Shown in pieces: positions 25,466 through 33,725 of a stretch of 64,000 bases of DNA. The notes beneath the pieces were generated by a model. The model worked only from the letters and a program-made list of their open reading frames with translations. It was not told where the DNA came from and did not search any database. The first letter of the stretch is position 1, and each line of letters starts with the position of its first letter. The translations under genes and the position numbers were made by a program. Source of the stretch: Bacillota bacterium (GTDB lineage Bacteria > Bacillota > Clostridia > Christensenellales > CAG-138). The stretch lies in contig JAEYCM010000010.1 of the NCBI GenBank assembly GCA_023455425.1, forward strand, positions 166,947 to 230,946. The letters are read 5' to 3'.

Positions 25466-26065
25466 ATGCAAACCAATGAGACGAAACTTACCACCGCAGA
25501 TCCTTCCGCCCTTGGCTTGTTTGGCCTTGCTATGGTCACCTTGGTCGCCTCCAGCCAAAAGCTGGGGTGGACGAGCGGCGTATCCCTTGTATTGCCCTGG
25601 GCCATCTTTTTAGGCGCAATTGCACAGCTGTTTGCCGCCGTTGGCGACAGCAAGCGCAACAACGTCTTCGGCACCACCGCATTTGGCGCTTACGGGCTTT
25701 TCTGGCTGGGGGTATCCCTTACCTGGCTCATTAAGCTTGGCGCGCTGGGTACGGCGCTGCAGGGGGATGCGGACGGCCATCAGTTGGGCGTTGCGTTTGC
25801 GGGATATCTCATTTTTACGCTTATTATGACGTTCGCCTCGCTCAAAACCAACAAGGTGCTCACGGTGATATTCGTGCTGATCGATCTTCTGTTTGTCGGC
25901 CTCACGTTCAGCACGCTGGGCGTTGCGGAAGGCTTTATGCACATGCTTGCTGCTGTTTCGGAGCTTTTGATTGCCCTTGTATCCTTCTATGGCTGCGCCG
26001 CCAATGTCGTCAACGCTACTTATGGGCGCGCGGTACTGCCCATGGGGGCAAGCTTGCGCAACTAA
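25466..26065 (+). CDS. satP: Acetate/succinate transporter, GPR1/FUN34/YaaH family
   Basis: A 199-residue membrane protein with six helices. It starts with the family signature variant ADPSALGLFGLAMVTLVAS (the usual N-P-A-P-L-G-L) and continues with WAIFLGAIAQLFAA and FGAYGLFWL. SatP-type proteins carry acetate (and succinate) with protons, fitting a fermentative organism. Own promoter and terminator, so monocistronic. Confidence 0.88.
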   Translation: MQTNETKLTTADPSALGLFGLAMVTLVASSQKLGWTSGVSLVLPWAIFLGAIAQLFAAVGDSKRNNVFGTTAFGAYGLFWLGVSLTWLIKLGALGTALQGDADGHQLGVAFAGYLIFTLIMTFASLKTNKVLTVIFVLIDLLFVGLTFSTLGVAEGFMHMLAAVSELLIALVSFYGCAANVVNATYGRAVLPMGASLRN

Positions 26066-26086
26066 GCGCTGCGCTAAAACGCAAGA

Positions 26087-26120
26087 GCCGCTGTACCGCC
26101 TAGGTACGGCGGCCTTTATT
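26087..26120 (+). terminator. Terminator after the acetate transporter
   Basis: An 11-bp stem GCCGCTGTACC / GGTACGGCGGC with a 5-base loop and CTTTATT tail. Confidence 0.8.
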
Positions 26121-26124
26121 ATGA

Positions 26125-26142
26125 AACTCATTATAATGAGTT
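26125..26142. promoter_or_regulatory. 18-bp perfect palindrome upstream of the pseudokinase gene
   Basis: AACTCATTA joined to TAATGAGTT is a perfect palindrome about 100 bp before the pseudokinase start. It lies just after a terminator and is A/T-rich, so it is more like a protein-binding operator than a terminator. Confidence 0.4.
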
Positions 26143-26240
26143 GTAATTTATAGGAGTTGCATTCTATACTTGCCAGCACAATTTGTTTGGGATTATGATA
26201 AAGATATACATATCGTAAATAATAGCGGGGGAGAAGCAGA

Positions 26241-28184
26241 ATGAAACTTACTCAGGATTGGCAGTTTGGGAAAAAGCGTATGTCGCTTGACATGCTGATG
26301 CAGCGGAGGCTGCAGCCCTATTCCATGCAGGAGGCCAAACTGAGACTGCTGCCTGCTTTAAGAAGTCTCATTCAGCTCCATGCCCGCGGGGAAGCCCATG
26401 GCAGCATTTATCCAGCCAACATTTTTGTAGATGAGTATGGCTATTTTAATCTGGGGAAGCAGCATAAAAAGGCCGCTGTAAATCAATTGGCGCCGTATCT
26501 CCCCCTTGAACAATATGCCGGAGAAGAACAGAGGACATATAGCGATGTTTACGCATTGGGGGCGGTATTGTTTTTTCTGGTTACCCACAAAGAGCCGGAT
26601 ACTGTGCTTGCCCGTTTGCAGAATGATACTTTAAGTGTGCGTTTGTCGGGAGTTCCTTTCGTTTCAGAGCAAGAACGGGCGGTTCTTTTGGCCGCGATGG
26701 CGATGAAAAAAGAAGAACGCCTGCATGATGTGGGCGCGTTGATCAACGCGATGGGACTTATAAATGAATTAGTTCAGCCAATGCAGGAGAACCAGGTCCA
26801 ACCGATACAGGTGAACAGGGGTCAATTTGAAGTAAACCAGCTTGAGTTATTGCAAGCGCCCCAAGTCGAGCTTGAGTTGTCGAAAGTGTCCCAGGTCAAG
26901 CCGGTGCAAACAGAACAGAGCCGGCCGGATGCCCCCCAGATGAGGCGGGTAAGAAGGCCAATATCCAGAAGCGCTGTTTTGATTACATGCGCGGTTTTGT
27001 TGCTCGGGGCATTCGGCACTGTCTGGATGATCAGCGGTATTAGTTATCGTCAAGCGGCTGCTTATGTGGAGGATGGGGATTATGCCGCCGCCCGTACAGC
27101 GATTACCGGCACGGTGGTCACATACCCGGATGCGAAAACATTTTCTTATTACATCAATTCCGGATATTTTCTTGAGCTTGGGTACTATGACGAGGCAAAG
27201 GAGCGGTTTAGTTCTCTGGGGGATTACCGAAACGCGAAGGAAATGGCGCTTGAATGCGATTACCAGAAAGCGCTTGCGACGCTCGAGCAGGACGACTACA
27301 ATGCGGCAAAGAAGGCGTTTGAGGCCCTGGGCGGCTATTCCGATGCAAAGAATATGGCGCTTGAATGCGAATACCGAAGGGCGTCCGATTTGCTAAAGGA
27401 AAAAGAGTACGATCAGGCGCGGCGCGTATTTGAAAAGCTTGCCGACTCCGGTTATCGCGATGCGGATCAAATGTTGATGGAAGCGAATTACCAGAAGGCT
27501 ATGGATATTTATCAAAAATTTGTAAACGCAAGCCCGAATCAGCGATATGAAATTAAAATTAAGCCTGCATTGGATTTGCTTTATTCGATTCGCGGATATT
27601 CCGATGCAGATCAAAAGATTATTTTGTTTGAAAATGCGATCTATCACGAGGCAGTCAGCCGGTTTGATAAAGTCGTAGAGTTTTTCCAAGAAGGATATAC
27701 AGACGCTGAGCTGCTTGGAGCAAGTGCGCTGTATGAATCATATCTAATAAGCGCGCAGTATTATTTCTCACTTGTGCCGCTGCTGGGTGAAAGCGAGCGC
27801 TATTCTGAAGTGTGCAAAATATTATCAGATATTACAATGGATTGGCAGGAGCAAGGCGAAGAATTAATGAAATTCTGGCAGTTTGAGCCAGCGCGGAAGA
27901 TCATTTTATGCGATATGCTGATAAACTATTTCCTCGTTGGTTCATGGAAGGGAGACGGGCGGTATTTTAAAGTCCGCATAGATGACGATGGATTTAATTT
28001 CGATGATAATTTTATCATCGTCTATGAAAGCGGATATCATGTCGACATTGAAGATTTTGTGTATTCTGTTGGTAACGATAAACGTGGTTGGAAAAAGGTT
28101 GCCAGGCTTTCCTTTACAGACATCGATACAATGAATGCCTACCTGTTTTCAAGCAACAAGACGTATACGCTCCACAGGCAATAG
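26241..28184 (+). CDS. Membrane-anchored pseudokinase with tandem helical repeats
   Basis: A 647-residue protein. Residues 1-~175 resemble the C-lobe of a Hanks-type Ser/Thr kinase (HGSIYPAN at 53-60 in place of H-x-D-x-x-x-x-N, NLG at 70-72 in place of DFG, APYLPLEQY ~84-92, SDVYALGAVLFFLVT 101-115), but the N-lobe with its ATP lysine and the catalytic aspartates are missing. A Gln/Val-rich linker, one membrane helix (~244-265), then repeats of the Y-x-x-A...A-x-x-x-F-x-x-L-G-x-Y-x-D-A type (~270-430) follow. Probably a non-catalytic envelope sensor or scaffold. The C-terminal ~150 residues are of unknown type. Confidence 0.8.
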   Translation: MKLTQDWQFGKKRMSLDMLMQRRLQPYSMQEAKLRLLPALRSLIQLHARGEAHGSIYPANIFVDEYGYFNLGKQHKKAAVNQLAPYLPLEQYAGEEQRTYSDVYALGAVLFFLVTHKEPDTVLARLQNDTLSVRLSGVPFVSEQERAVLLAAMAMKKEERLHDVGALINAMGLINELVQPMQENQVQPIQVNRGQFEVNQLELLQAPQVELELSKVSQVKPVQTEQSRPDAPQMRRVRRPISRSAVLITCAVLLLGAFGTVWMISGISYRQAAAYVEDGDYAAARTAITGTVVTYPDAKTFSYYINSGYFLELGYYDEAKERFSSLGDYRNAKEMALECDYQKALATLEQDDYNAAKKAFEALGGYSDAKNMALECEYRRASDLLKEKEYDQARRVFEKLADSGYRDADQMLMEANYQKAMDIYQKFVNASPNQRYEIKIKPALDLLYSIRGYSDADQKIILFENAIYHEAVSRFDKVVEFFQEGYTDAELLGASALYESYLISAQYYFSLVPLLGESERYSEVCKILSDITMDWQEQGEELMKFWQFEPARKIILCDMLINYFLVGSWKGDGRYFKVRIDDDGFNFDDNFIIVYESGYHVDIEDFVYSVGNDKRGWKKVARLSFTDIDTMNAYLFSSNKTYTLHRQ

Positions 28185-28222
28185 AGATTGAAGGGGTTTC
28201 TTTGGGAACGTTCGAAAAGTGC

Positions 28223-29344
28223 CTACATCACTTTCTGGATATTAAAAATTGCGCCAAGCGACTGGTAATCCGTAATGGGGAAATCGTCTACCATACGAAA
28301 GCTGACGCCGCCTAAACCATAGATTCTTACCAGCTCCAATATGGACTGGCTGGTGCATCTGTTGGGACACCAAATAATGTTTTCTTTACCGGCATCGTCA
28401 AAGTACCGAAAATAAGATGCGCCGCTTCTGGAATCCAGCTGGAAGCTTGCGCCTGCCTCAACGGCAATGCGCTCAGCCTCTATGATGGATAAGGGGGTAG
28501 GCGAAATTTGGGATTGGTACGGCAGCTGCGCATGAAAACAGCAGTTGGGAATTCCGACAATGAGCTTATCTGCGGAGACCAGTTCGGTTGCAAAGTCCAC
28601 TGCCTGCTGGGCCAGGTCTAAAAGCGGTGCATCGAGATTGACATTGCAGGCCCATTCATTGGTGCGGATAATGAAACGGTCAGCCAGATCCTCATATTCC
28701 CCCAATGGAAGCAGTTGTGCAATGGAGGTTTGCTCGCTTAAAATTGTTGCAATCCGGACGACAAGAAACATCGTATGGTTTTGCTCATGCAGCGTGTCTT
28801 TCAGCTTGAGCAGAAAATTAATATATGCCGGAAAATTCTCCGGGGAAACAAACTCAAAGTCGATGTTCGCGCCATAATAGTCGTTCTCATCAACGGCTGT
28901 GACAATATTTGAAATAAGCCTTTCCCTTGCGGAAGGGCTGTTCATGACAGCATGAGCCAGCGCGCTGGAAAACAATCCGTTTTCTGTTGTGTTGGATACA
29001 ACCATCATAGGCGCAACATTCGCCTGACGTGCAGCTTCGATCAGTTCCTTGTTGTTTACGCCAATCAGGAATCCGGGCTGGGTGATTCTGTTGCCAATGA
29101 TGCTCAAATAGGTAAGGTATGGGTAGAGTTCGCCCAGGTATGCCTGAGCGGTGTTCGGGTAGACGTAGCCGTTAGTCTCGATTGTGGGACGCCCTTGTGG
29201 CGGCGGCAATTGAACTTTCTCGCCAACCAAAAGTCCTCGCTCCATGATGCCGGGATTAAGGGATACAAATTCATGCGTTGTCAGACTATGCTTTCTGGCA
29301 ATGGAATAGATGGTATCGCCAGGCTGTACGATATATGTGCTCAA
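28223..29344 (-). CDS. LysM and GH18 domain spore-type hydrolase (YaaH/SleL-like)
   Basis: A 373-residue protein with an N-terminal LysM domain (YIVQPGDTIYSIARKHSLT, ~4-22; then FVSLNPGI and VGEKVQLPPP) and a glycoside hydrolase 18 domain. The active-site strand is YYGANIDFEFV, keeping D-x-E. This is the layout of YaaH/SleL-type N-acetylglucosaminidases in spore cortex breakdown; no signal peptide is seen, as usual for this group. It starts with TTG at 29344 (AAAGGATG upstream). A frameshifted paralogue lies nearby at 30229-31375. Confidence 0.85.
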   Translation of the reverse strand: MSTYIVQPGDTIYSIARKHSLTTHEFVSLNPGIMERGLLVGEKVQLPPPQGRPTIETNGYVYPNTAQAYLGELYPYLTYLSIIGNRITQPGFLIGVNNKELIEAARQANVAPMMVVSNTTENGLFSSALAHAVMNSPSARERLISNIVTAVDENDYYGANIDFEFVSPENFPAYINFLLKLKDTLHEQNHTMFLVVRIATILSEQTSIAQLLPLGEYEDLADRFIIRTNEWACNVNLDAPLLDLAQQAVDFATELVSADKLIVGIPNCCFHAQLPYQSQISPTPLSIIEAERIAVEAGASFQLDSRSGASYFRYFDDAGKENIIWCPNRCTSQSILELVRIYGLGGVSFRMVDDFPITDYQSLGAIFNIQKVM

Positions 29345-29482
29345 TTGCGTTCACATCCATCCTTTACACGGTATCACCTTATTCATATGAGGGATAAAAA
29401 CGCACCATGCGTCAGATGCAAGAATTTGTAAGGGCAGCCTTTGAGCAATCTTTAGATTTTCTCAGAACGAGCGAAAGAGACT

Positions 29483-29511
29483 TTGCTTTCCGTTTGGTGT
29501 TGTGTTATAAT
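29483..29511 (+). promoter_or_regulatory. Promoter of the tRNA-Arg gene
   Basis: TTGCTT (29483-29488), 17-base spacer, TATAAT (29506-29511), 12 bases before the mature tRNA 5' end. Confidence 0.8.
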
Positions 29512-29523
29512 CGATTGGGACTT

Positions 29524-29600
29524 GCGCCCGTAGCCCAGTTGGATAGAGCGACAGACTCCGACTCTGTAGGTCGCACGTTCGAATCGTGTCGGGCGCGCCA
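29524..29600 (+). tRNA. tRNA-Arg, anticodon CCG
   Basis: A complete 77-base cloverleaf: acceptor GCGCCCG / CGGGCGC, D-arm GCCC...GAGC, anticodon arm ACAGA-CTCCGAC-TCTGT with anticodon CCG (reads CGG), T-arm GCACG-TTCGAAT-CGTGT with one wobble pair, and an encoded CCA end. Preceded by a promoter and followed by a terminator, so it is a single-gene transcript. Confidence 0.97.
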
Positions 29601-29603
29601 GTG

Positions 29604-29632
29604 AAAAAGCCTCCTTATGGGAGGCTTTTTTG
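29604..29632 (+). terminator. Terminator of tRNA-Arg
   Basis: AAAAAGCCTCC, loop TTAT, GGGAGGCTTTTTT directly after the CCA end. Confidence 0.92.
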
Positions 29633-29824
29633 TGTTAAGCGACCAATGATGGACCAATTTCATGTTTGAGCATCAATAGGACGGAGTATCGGTGTCCGCA
29701 CATTCCCCGCATCTCCATATGCGTTGCTGTGAGTCCACGATCCAGTCTCATTGAAAAGAAGGAAGAGCCTTTGCATATGATTATATGGTATTATATTGCC
29801 ATAATGATGCAGGGAGGTTTTGGA

Positions 29825-30181
29825 ATGATCGATCAGTCCGTTCCAGTCAGGAGTATGACAAAAGAAGAAAAAGCCGCATTTAAAGCGTAAAACCGAAGAG
29901 CCTATCGAATGCCGGGCCTGTTCCTCTTATTTCTATCCGGGCTTTTGTGTGCTGTCGGACTGATTATATATGGTATTCCGAGCATTATTGTAAGCTTACT
30001 GATGTTTCTGGGAGTTGACTTTTTAGGAAAGAACAAAGGCGAGCTGGTTACCGGCGTTTGCCCCGCATGCGGTGAAACCTTGGGCATGAATGTAACGAAG
30101 GACGAGAAAACTGTCTGTCCTCAATGCAAGAAAACCGTGTACTATTCCATTGAAAGCAAGACATATCATGTTGACGATTGA
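29825..30181 (+). pseudogene. Small membrane zinc-ribbon protein interrupted by an in-frame TAA
   Basis: One reading frame of 118 codons starts at ATG 29825 (AGGGAGG upstream) and ends at TGA 30181 but is broken by TAA at 29888-29890. After the stop the frame continues with two hydrophobic helices (GLFLLFLSGLLCAVGLIIYG and a second), and a zinc-ribbon CPACGE...CPQCKK. A second ATG at 29909, 18 bases after the stop, could restart translation to make a 90-residue protein. It may be a nonsense mutation, a sequencing error, or a short upstream peptide. Function unknown. Confidence 0.55.
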
Positions 30182-30228
30182 TTTGCAGAGGTTTTGCGTC
30201 AAGACGCTCATGCGGCTGCCCATAGGCG

Positions 30229-31375
30229 TCATGCACCGAGCATTTTGCGTATGTCATACATTTCGGCAAGCGCAAGATAGCTTTCCGGAGAAAATTGATT
30301 GATTGTCCAAAAGCTTACCCCTCCCAGATTATAGAGCCTGATGAGTTCAAGACGCGCGCGGATACTTGCCTCATTGTCAAACCAAACCACATGGAGCACG
30401 CCCATATCGTCCTCATAATAGAAAAACGGGGACTGTGAATCCTGATCGAATTGTATGGCCGCGCCCGTATGTGCCGCGAGTTCTTCCGCCTGCGCAAATG
30501 AGAGCATGTAAGCGGGCGTTGTTGCAGCATACGGCAGAGCCCAGTTGAATCCATAATTCGTCATACCCACAAGTACATTTTTGCTGGGAATGATGGAAAC
30601 GAGATGATCAAGGGCATTGCGTACCAGGTTGAGAGGAACCACCGCCATAGGAGGCCCGTAGGTATATCCCCATTCGTATGTCACAATGATGGATACCCGG
30701 TTGACTTCCCGGCTATATAGAACAGGGTATTGCTCCGCTCCAAACAGCAGGCCATAGCGGGCTTCATTTAATCTTAGCGCTCCCGACGAGACGGTGATAT
30801 AGCCAAGGGGATGCAAATTCGCTGTGACCGTCTGAAGGAATCGCGTATACAATTCACGGTCCGAAGGATAAATGTTTTCTAAATTGATATTTAGTCCGAA
30901 ATAGTTTCTTGACTTGAGTATATTGATCACGTAATTGATCATCGTAATCTGCAGCAGATCATCGGTTAGGATGACGTGCGCCAGGTCGCTTGAAAAGCTA
31001 CCAATCGTCATCGGTATTGGCAATCACCATAAGGGGAGCGACCAATGCCTGGCGCGCCATCTGGATGAGAGGGGCATCGTCAATTCCAACAAGCGCCCCG
31101 TCAGATCTGATCTGATAATTGAATATGCTAAGATAAGTCAGATATTGAAGCGTATGAAGCAGAACCTGAGGATCAATATCAGGAAAGGCATACCCATTTA
31201 CTTCGACCATCCGGCGTACAGGATATCCCGACGGAAAGCGGATGGTCTGCCCTACGGCAAGGTTTTCCGGCTCAGCAATATCAGGGTTTGCTGAGAGCAG
31301 AAGCGAGAATGGAACATCGAACATTTGCGCGATGGAAGAGATCGTATCACCCGGCCTTGCCCTATAATCAAACAT
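30229..31375 (-). pseudogene. Frameshifted LysM-GH18 hydrolase, paralogue of the gene at 28223
   Basis: The 5' part (31375 to ~31005) encodes LysM (YRARPGDTISSIAQMFDVPF) and the start of GH18, ending at a TAG after IANTDDDW. The rest (to 30229) continues in the next frame with GSFSSDLAHVILTDD. The paralogue reads VVSNTTENGLFSSALAH here, so one extra base near 31003-31004 explains the break. The active-site strand is YFGLNINLENIYP, with Asp of D-x-E replaced by Asn, so even repaired it may be a non-catalytic binder. A sequencing error remains possible. Confidence 0.72.
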
Positions 31376-31542
31376 ATGCGCTACTTCCTTAATAAGGGAA
31401 TTCCCAATTATCTATGGATATGACGCCGAACATATAAACTGAACCAGGCTGTGATGTAGTTTGTCCTAAGGAGATCTAGTCTGAACGGTGCGGCATCACA
31501 TATTTAATTTCGTCCTGGTTTCAACCGGCGGCTATGGAAACG

Positions 31543-31572
31543 TTGGCCTCTTTCTTTTTTGTGTGGTAGAAT
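31543..31572 (+). promoter_or_regulatory. Promoter of the MBL hydrolase gene
   Basis: TTGGCC (31543-31548), 18-base spacer, TAGAAT (31567-31572) with an extended TGG. The rest of the 260-bp gap from 31376 shows nothing else I can name. Confidence 0.5.
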
Positions 31573-31636
31573 ATTCCCATATCACAACTGCCACAAGTAA
31601 CGATATGCCGTGAACTCGGCGTTGAGGAGGGACCTT

Positions 31637-32287
31637 ATGAAGATCGAGCGGATAAAGAGCAGGCATATTATATTCAAATATCCCGTTACGGATTGGGATT
31701 TGAATATCCATCTGATCATGGGGGACAAGTATAATTACCTGATTGATACGGGCTTAGGCTCTTTGAGCGTCGCGCCGATCAAGGAGTGTTTGGAAGGAAA
31801 CAAGAAGCCGGTTATCGTCATCAATACGCACTATCACTGGGACCATGTTTGGGGAAACCATGTGTTCCGGGATAATCTCATCATTTCCCATACGCTGTGC
31901 AGGGAAACGATTGCGGCGCAGTGGGAGAGGATGTTAAACAGGAACAGGCAGTATATATCCGGCGACGCGGAGCTGTGCCTCCCCAACCTGGTGTTTGACG
32001 ACGCGCTGTATTTTCCGGACGATAACATCAGGATATTTCATACACCCGGACACACGGCCGACTCCATCAGCGTGCTCGACGAAAAAGAGATGGTTTTAGA
32101 CGTCGGCGATAACATCGGCGATAATCTGGATGAGATTGTGCCCAATGTGGATACGGAAAAGCAGGTATATATCGATACCATATTGAAGTACCAGGCCATC
32201 GACTTTGACACCTGCGTCTCCGGGCACAATGTGGTGCTGGAAAAGGGGATATTCGACAGGGTCTTAAAAGAGTTTCAGGCGCTTTGA
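31637..32287 (+). CDS. MBL-fold metallohydrolase
   Basis: A 216-residue metallo-beta-lactamase-fold enzyme. Metal ligands: THYHWDH (H-x-H-x-D-H, ~65-71), HTPGHTADS, the D in LDVGDNIGD, and a final SGHN. The fold begins with YNYLIDTGLG. It is probably a hydrolase of thioesters or esters such as a glyoxalase II-like enzyme; the substrate is not evident. ATG at 31637 after GAGGAGGGA. Monocistronic. Confidence 0.85.
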   Translation: MKIERIKSRHIIFKYPVTDWDLNIHLIMGDKYNYLIDTGLGSLSVAPIKECLEGNKKPVIVINTHYHWDHVWGNHVFRDNLIISHTLCRETIAAQWERMLNRNRQYISGDAELCLPNLVFDDALYFPDDNIRIFHTPGHTADSISVLDEKEMVLDVGDNIGDNLDEIVPNVDTEKQVYIDTILKYQAIDFDTCVSGHNVVLEKGIFDRVLKEFQAL

Positions 32288-32317
32288 TGTGATGCGCCGC
32301 GTATTCGGCTAAAAAAG

Positions 32318-32353
32318 AAGCGTGATTTGAGATTGCTCAAATCACGCTTTTTA
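32318..32353. terminator. Terminator between the MBL hydrolase and the acyltransferase
   Basis: AAGCGTGATTTGA, 6-base loop, TCAAATCACGCTTTTT: 13-bp stem; preceded by an A-run, so it may also act for the opposite gene. Confidence 0.88.
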
Positions 32354-32375
32354 TGTTTTACATGGAATTACAGCT

Positions 32376-33539
32376 TTATGTGTTCGCGGCGCGTTCCCGT
32401 TCCAGGCACGCCCGCCAGGCGATTTCATACTTGGGGGCGCTGCGGTCAATCGCGGATTTCAGTTCGTAATACTGACCGTCATGGGTGCTGAATACGATCG
32501 TCATTCGGCCGTGTATCGCCAGGTTGGCAATATCCGCAAGCGCCACGGAACGCTCTCCGATACAGAACCGGTCGCCATACATTTTAAGAGTCCCCTCCGC
32601 AAGCAGTTGCGCGTCGGAACTAAGCCGAAAGAACGCTTGCTCCGCATCCTCAAAGAGTAACTCATCGCTTGCGGCGGCAAGCGCGCGTGTATGGAAGGTT
32701 TCCGATTGCCAGAGATCCCACTGAGTCACGGTGGAAAAGGGCAGGGAAGGGCCTTCAAGCATGCCGTACTCCGTATATCGGCCGCTTAGGCCGCAGGTGC
32801 ATGTAAAACGGTCGTCCTTGCCCACAATGGTGCCTACGCGCAAGCAGGATGGGCACAGATACAGCCCCGCCTCAATGCCTTCCGCCAGGCGCTTGCCGGT
32901 AAATCGCGCGTGCTCAACCGCTTGGCGGGCATACGCGTCCTCATATAGGTCGCGTTTGATGATGGCGTTGACCTCTTCGTTGGTCATGCGCTTGAGTTCT
33001 TCAGGGGAATAACGGGCCACCTCATGCCCGTAGACTTTTCCACGCCGCAGCGTCTTGGACCAGCGCGGGGAGGCGAAGTATCCGCCTTCGATCAGGTAGG
33101 TAACGAGCGTTGCGCCGCTTGCGCGGATTAGCTTTCCGGTGGAAGGCAGGATATCGCAGGTGAGGCCGTTGTAAGAGCGGTTTCCTTCGGCGAAAATGCA
33201 CACATTGTGTCCCGCGTGGACGCTTCGGAGCACCTCCATGACGGTGCGCGCGTCCGTCGTTCCCTTGACGCGGGAAATGGGCGCAAAACAGGCGCGCAGC
33301 AGTTTGGAAGCGAACCCCGCCCGGAATACGTGCTCGCCCGCCACAAAGTACATGTGCTCCCGGTAGCTCGTCGCCACCATCAGCGGATCGTAATTGGTGG
33401 TGTGGTTCGCCAGAATAATGCTGGGGGAGGGAAGCGCCCTTTCTTTTTTGCCGGTGTATCCAAAGCGAAGCTTCAAAAACAGCTTGATGGGTTGCCGGAA
33501 AAACTGGTAAATCCAAATGTGATGCCTGTTGCTTTTCAT
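32376..33539 (-). CDS. PlsC-like acyltransferase with zinc-ribbon and C-terminal extension
   Basis: A 387-residue protein. The N-terminal ~220 residues are a PlsC/glycerolipid acyltransferase domain: NHTTNYDP (H-x4-D, ~45-52) and FAEGNRSYNG (a variant of FPEG-R, ~115-124). Then comes a zinc ribbon (CPSC...CTC, ~229-246) and a ~130-residue C-terminal part of beta character. This extended layout is larger than standard PlsC (~200) such as that at 19725. It probably acylates lysophospholipid or another glycerolipid. Start ATG at 33539 after AGGAGACA. Confidence 0.78.
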   Translation of the reverse strand: MKSNRHHIWIYQFFRQPIKLFLKLRFGYTGKKERALPSPSIILANHTTNYDPLMVATSYREHMYFVAGEHVFRAGFASKLLRACFAPISRVKGTTDARTVMEVLRSVHAGHNVCIFAEGNRSYNGLTCDILPSTGKLIRASGATLVTYLIEGGYFASPRWSKTLRRGKVYGHEVARYSPEELKRMTNEEVNAIIKRDLYEDAYARQAVEHARFTGKRLAEGIEAGLYLCPSCLRVGTIVGKDDRFTCTCGLSGRYTEYGMLEGPSLPFSTVTQWDLWQSETFHTRALAAASDELLFEDAEQAFFRLSSDAQLLAEGTLKMYGDRFCIGERSVALADIANLAIHGRMTIVFSTHDGQYYELKSAIDRSAPKYEIAWRACLERERAANT

Positions 33540-33674
33540 ATGTCTCCTCTATGTCGGATGCACTATTATTTATTGTAAATCATCAGAAGCCCAATATGCT
33601 ATAACAAAACATCCGGAAAAGCAAAATTGAGGTGAAAAGTGTGTTTCTGAATCTCGGCGGAATACCGGGAAAAC

Positions 33675-33697
33675 AAAAAAGGCGCATATGCGCCTGC
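33675..33697 (-). terminator. Terminator after the lipoprotein gene
   Basis: On the minus strand AGGCGCATATGCGCCT is followed by TTTTTG: an 8-bp self-complementary stem with a U-run. Confidence 0.75.
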
Positions 33698-33725
33698 TGG
33701 TTTTCTTCATCTTACGCTGCCGAAC

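Noticed and set aside
29407..29604. 65-codon frame across the tRNA region
   Set aside because: It runs through a complete tRNA-Arg with promoter and terminator.
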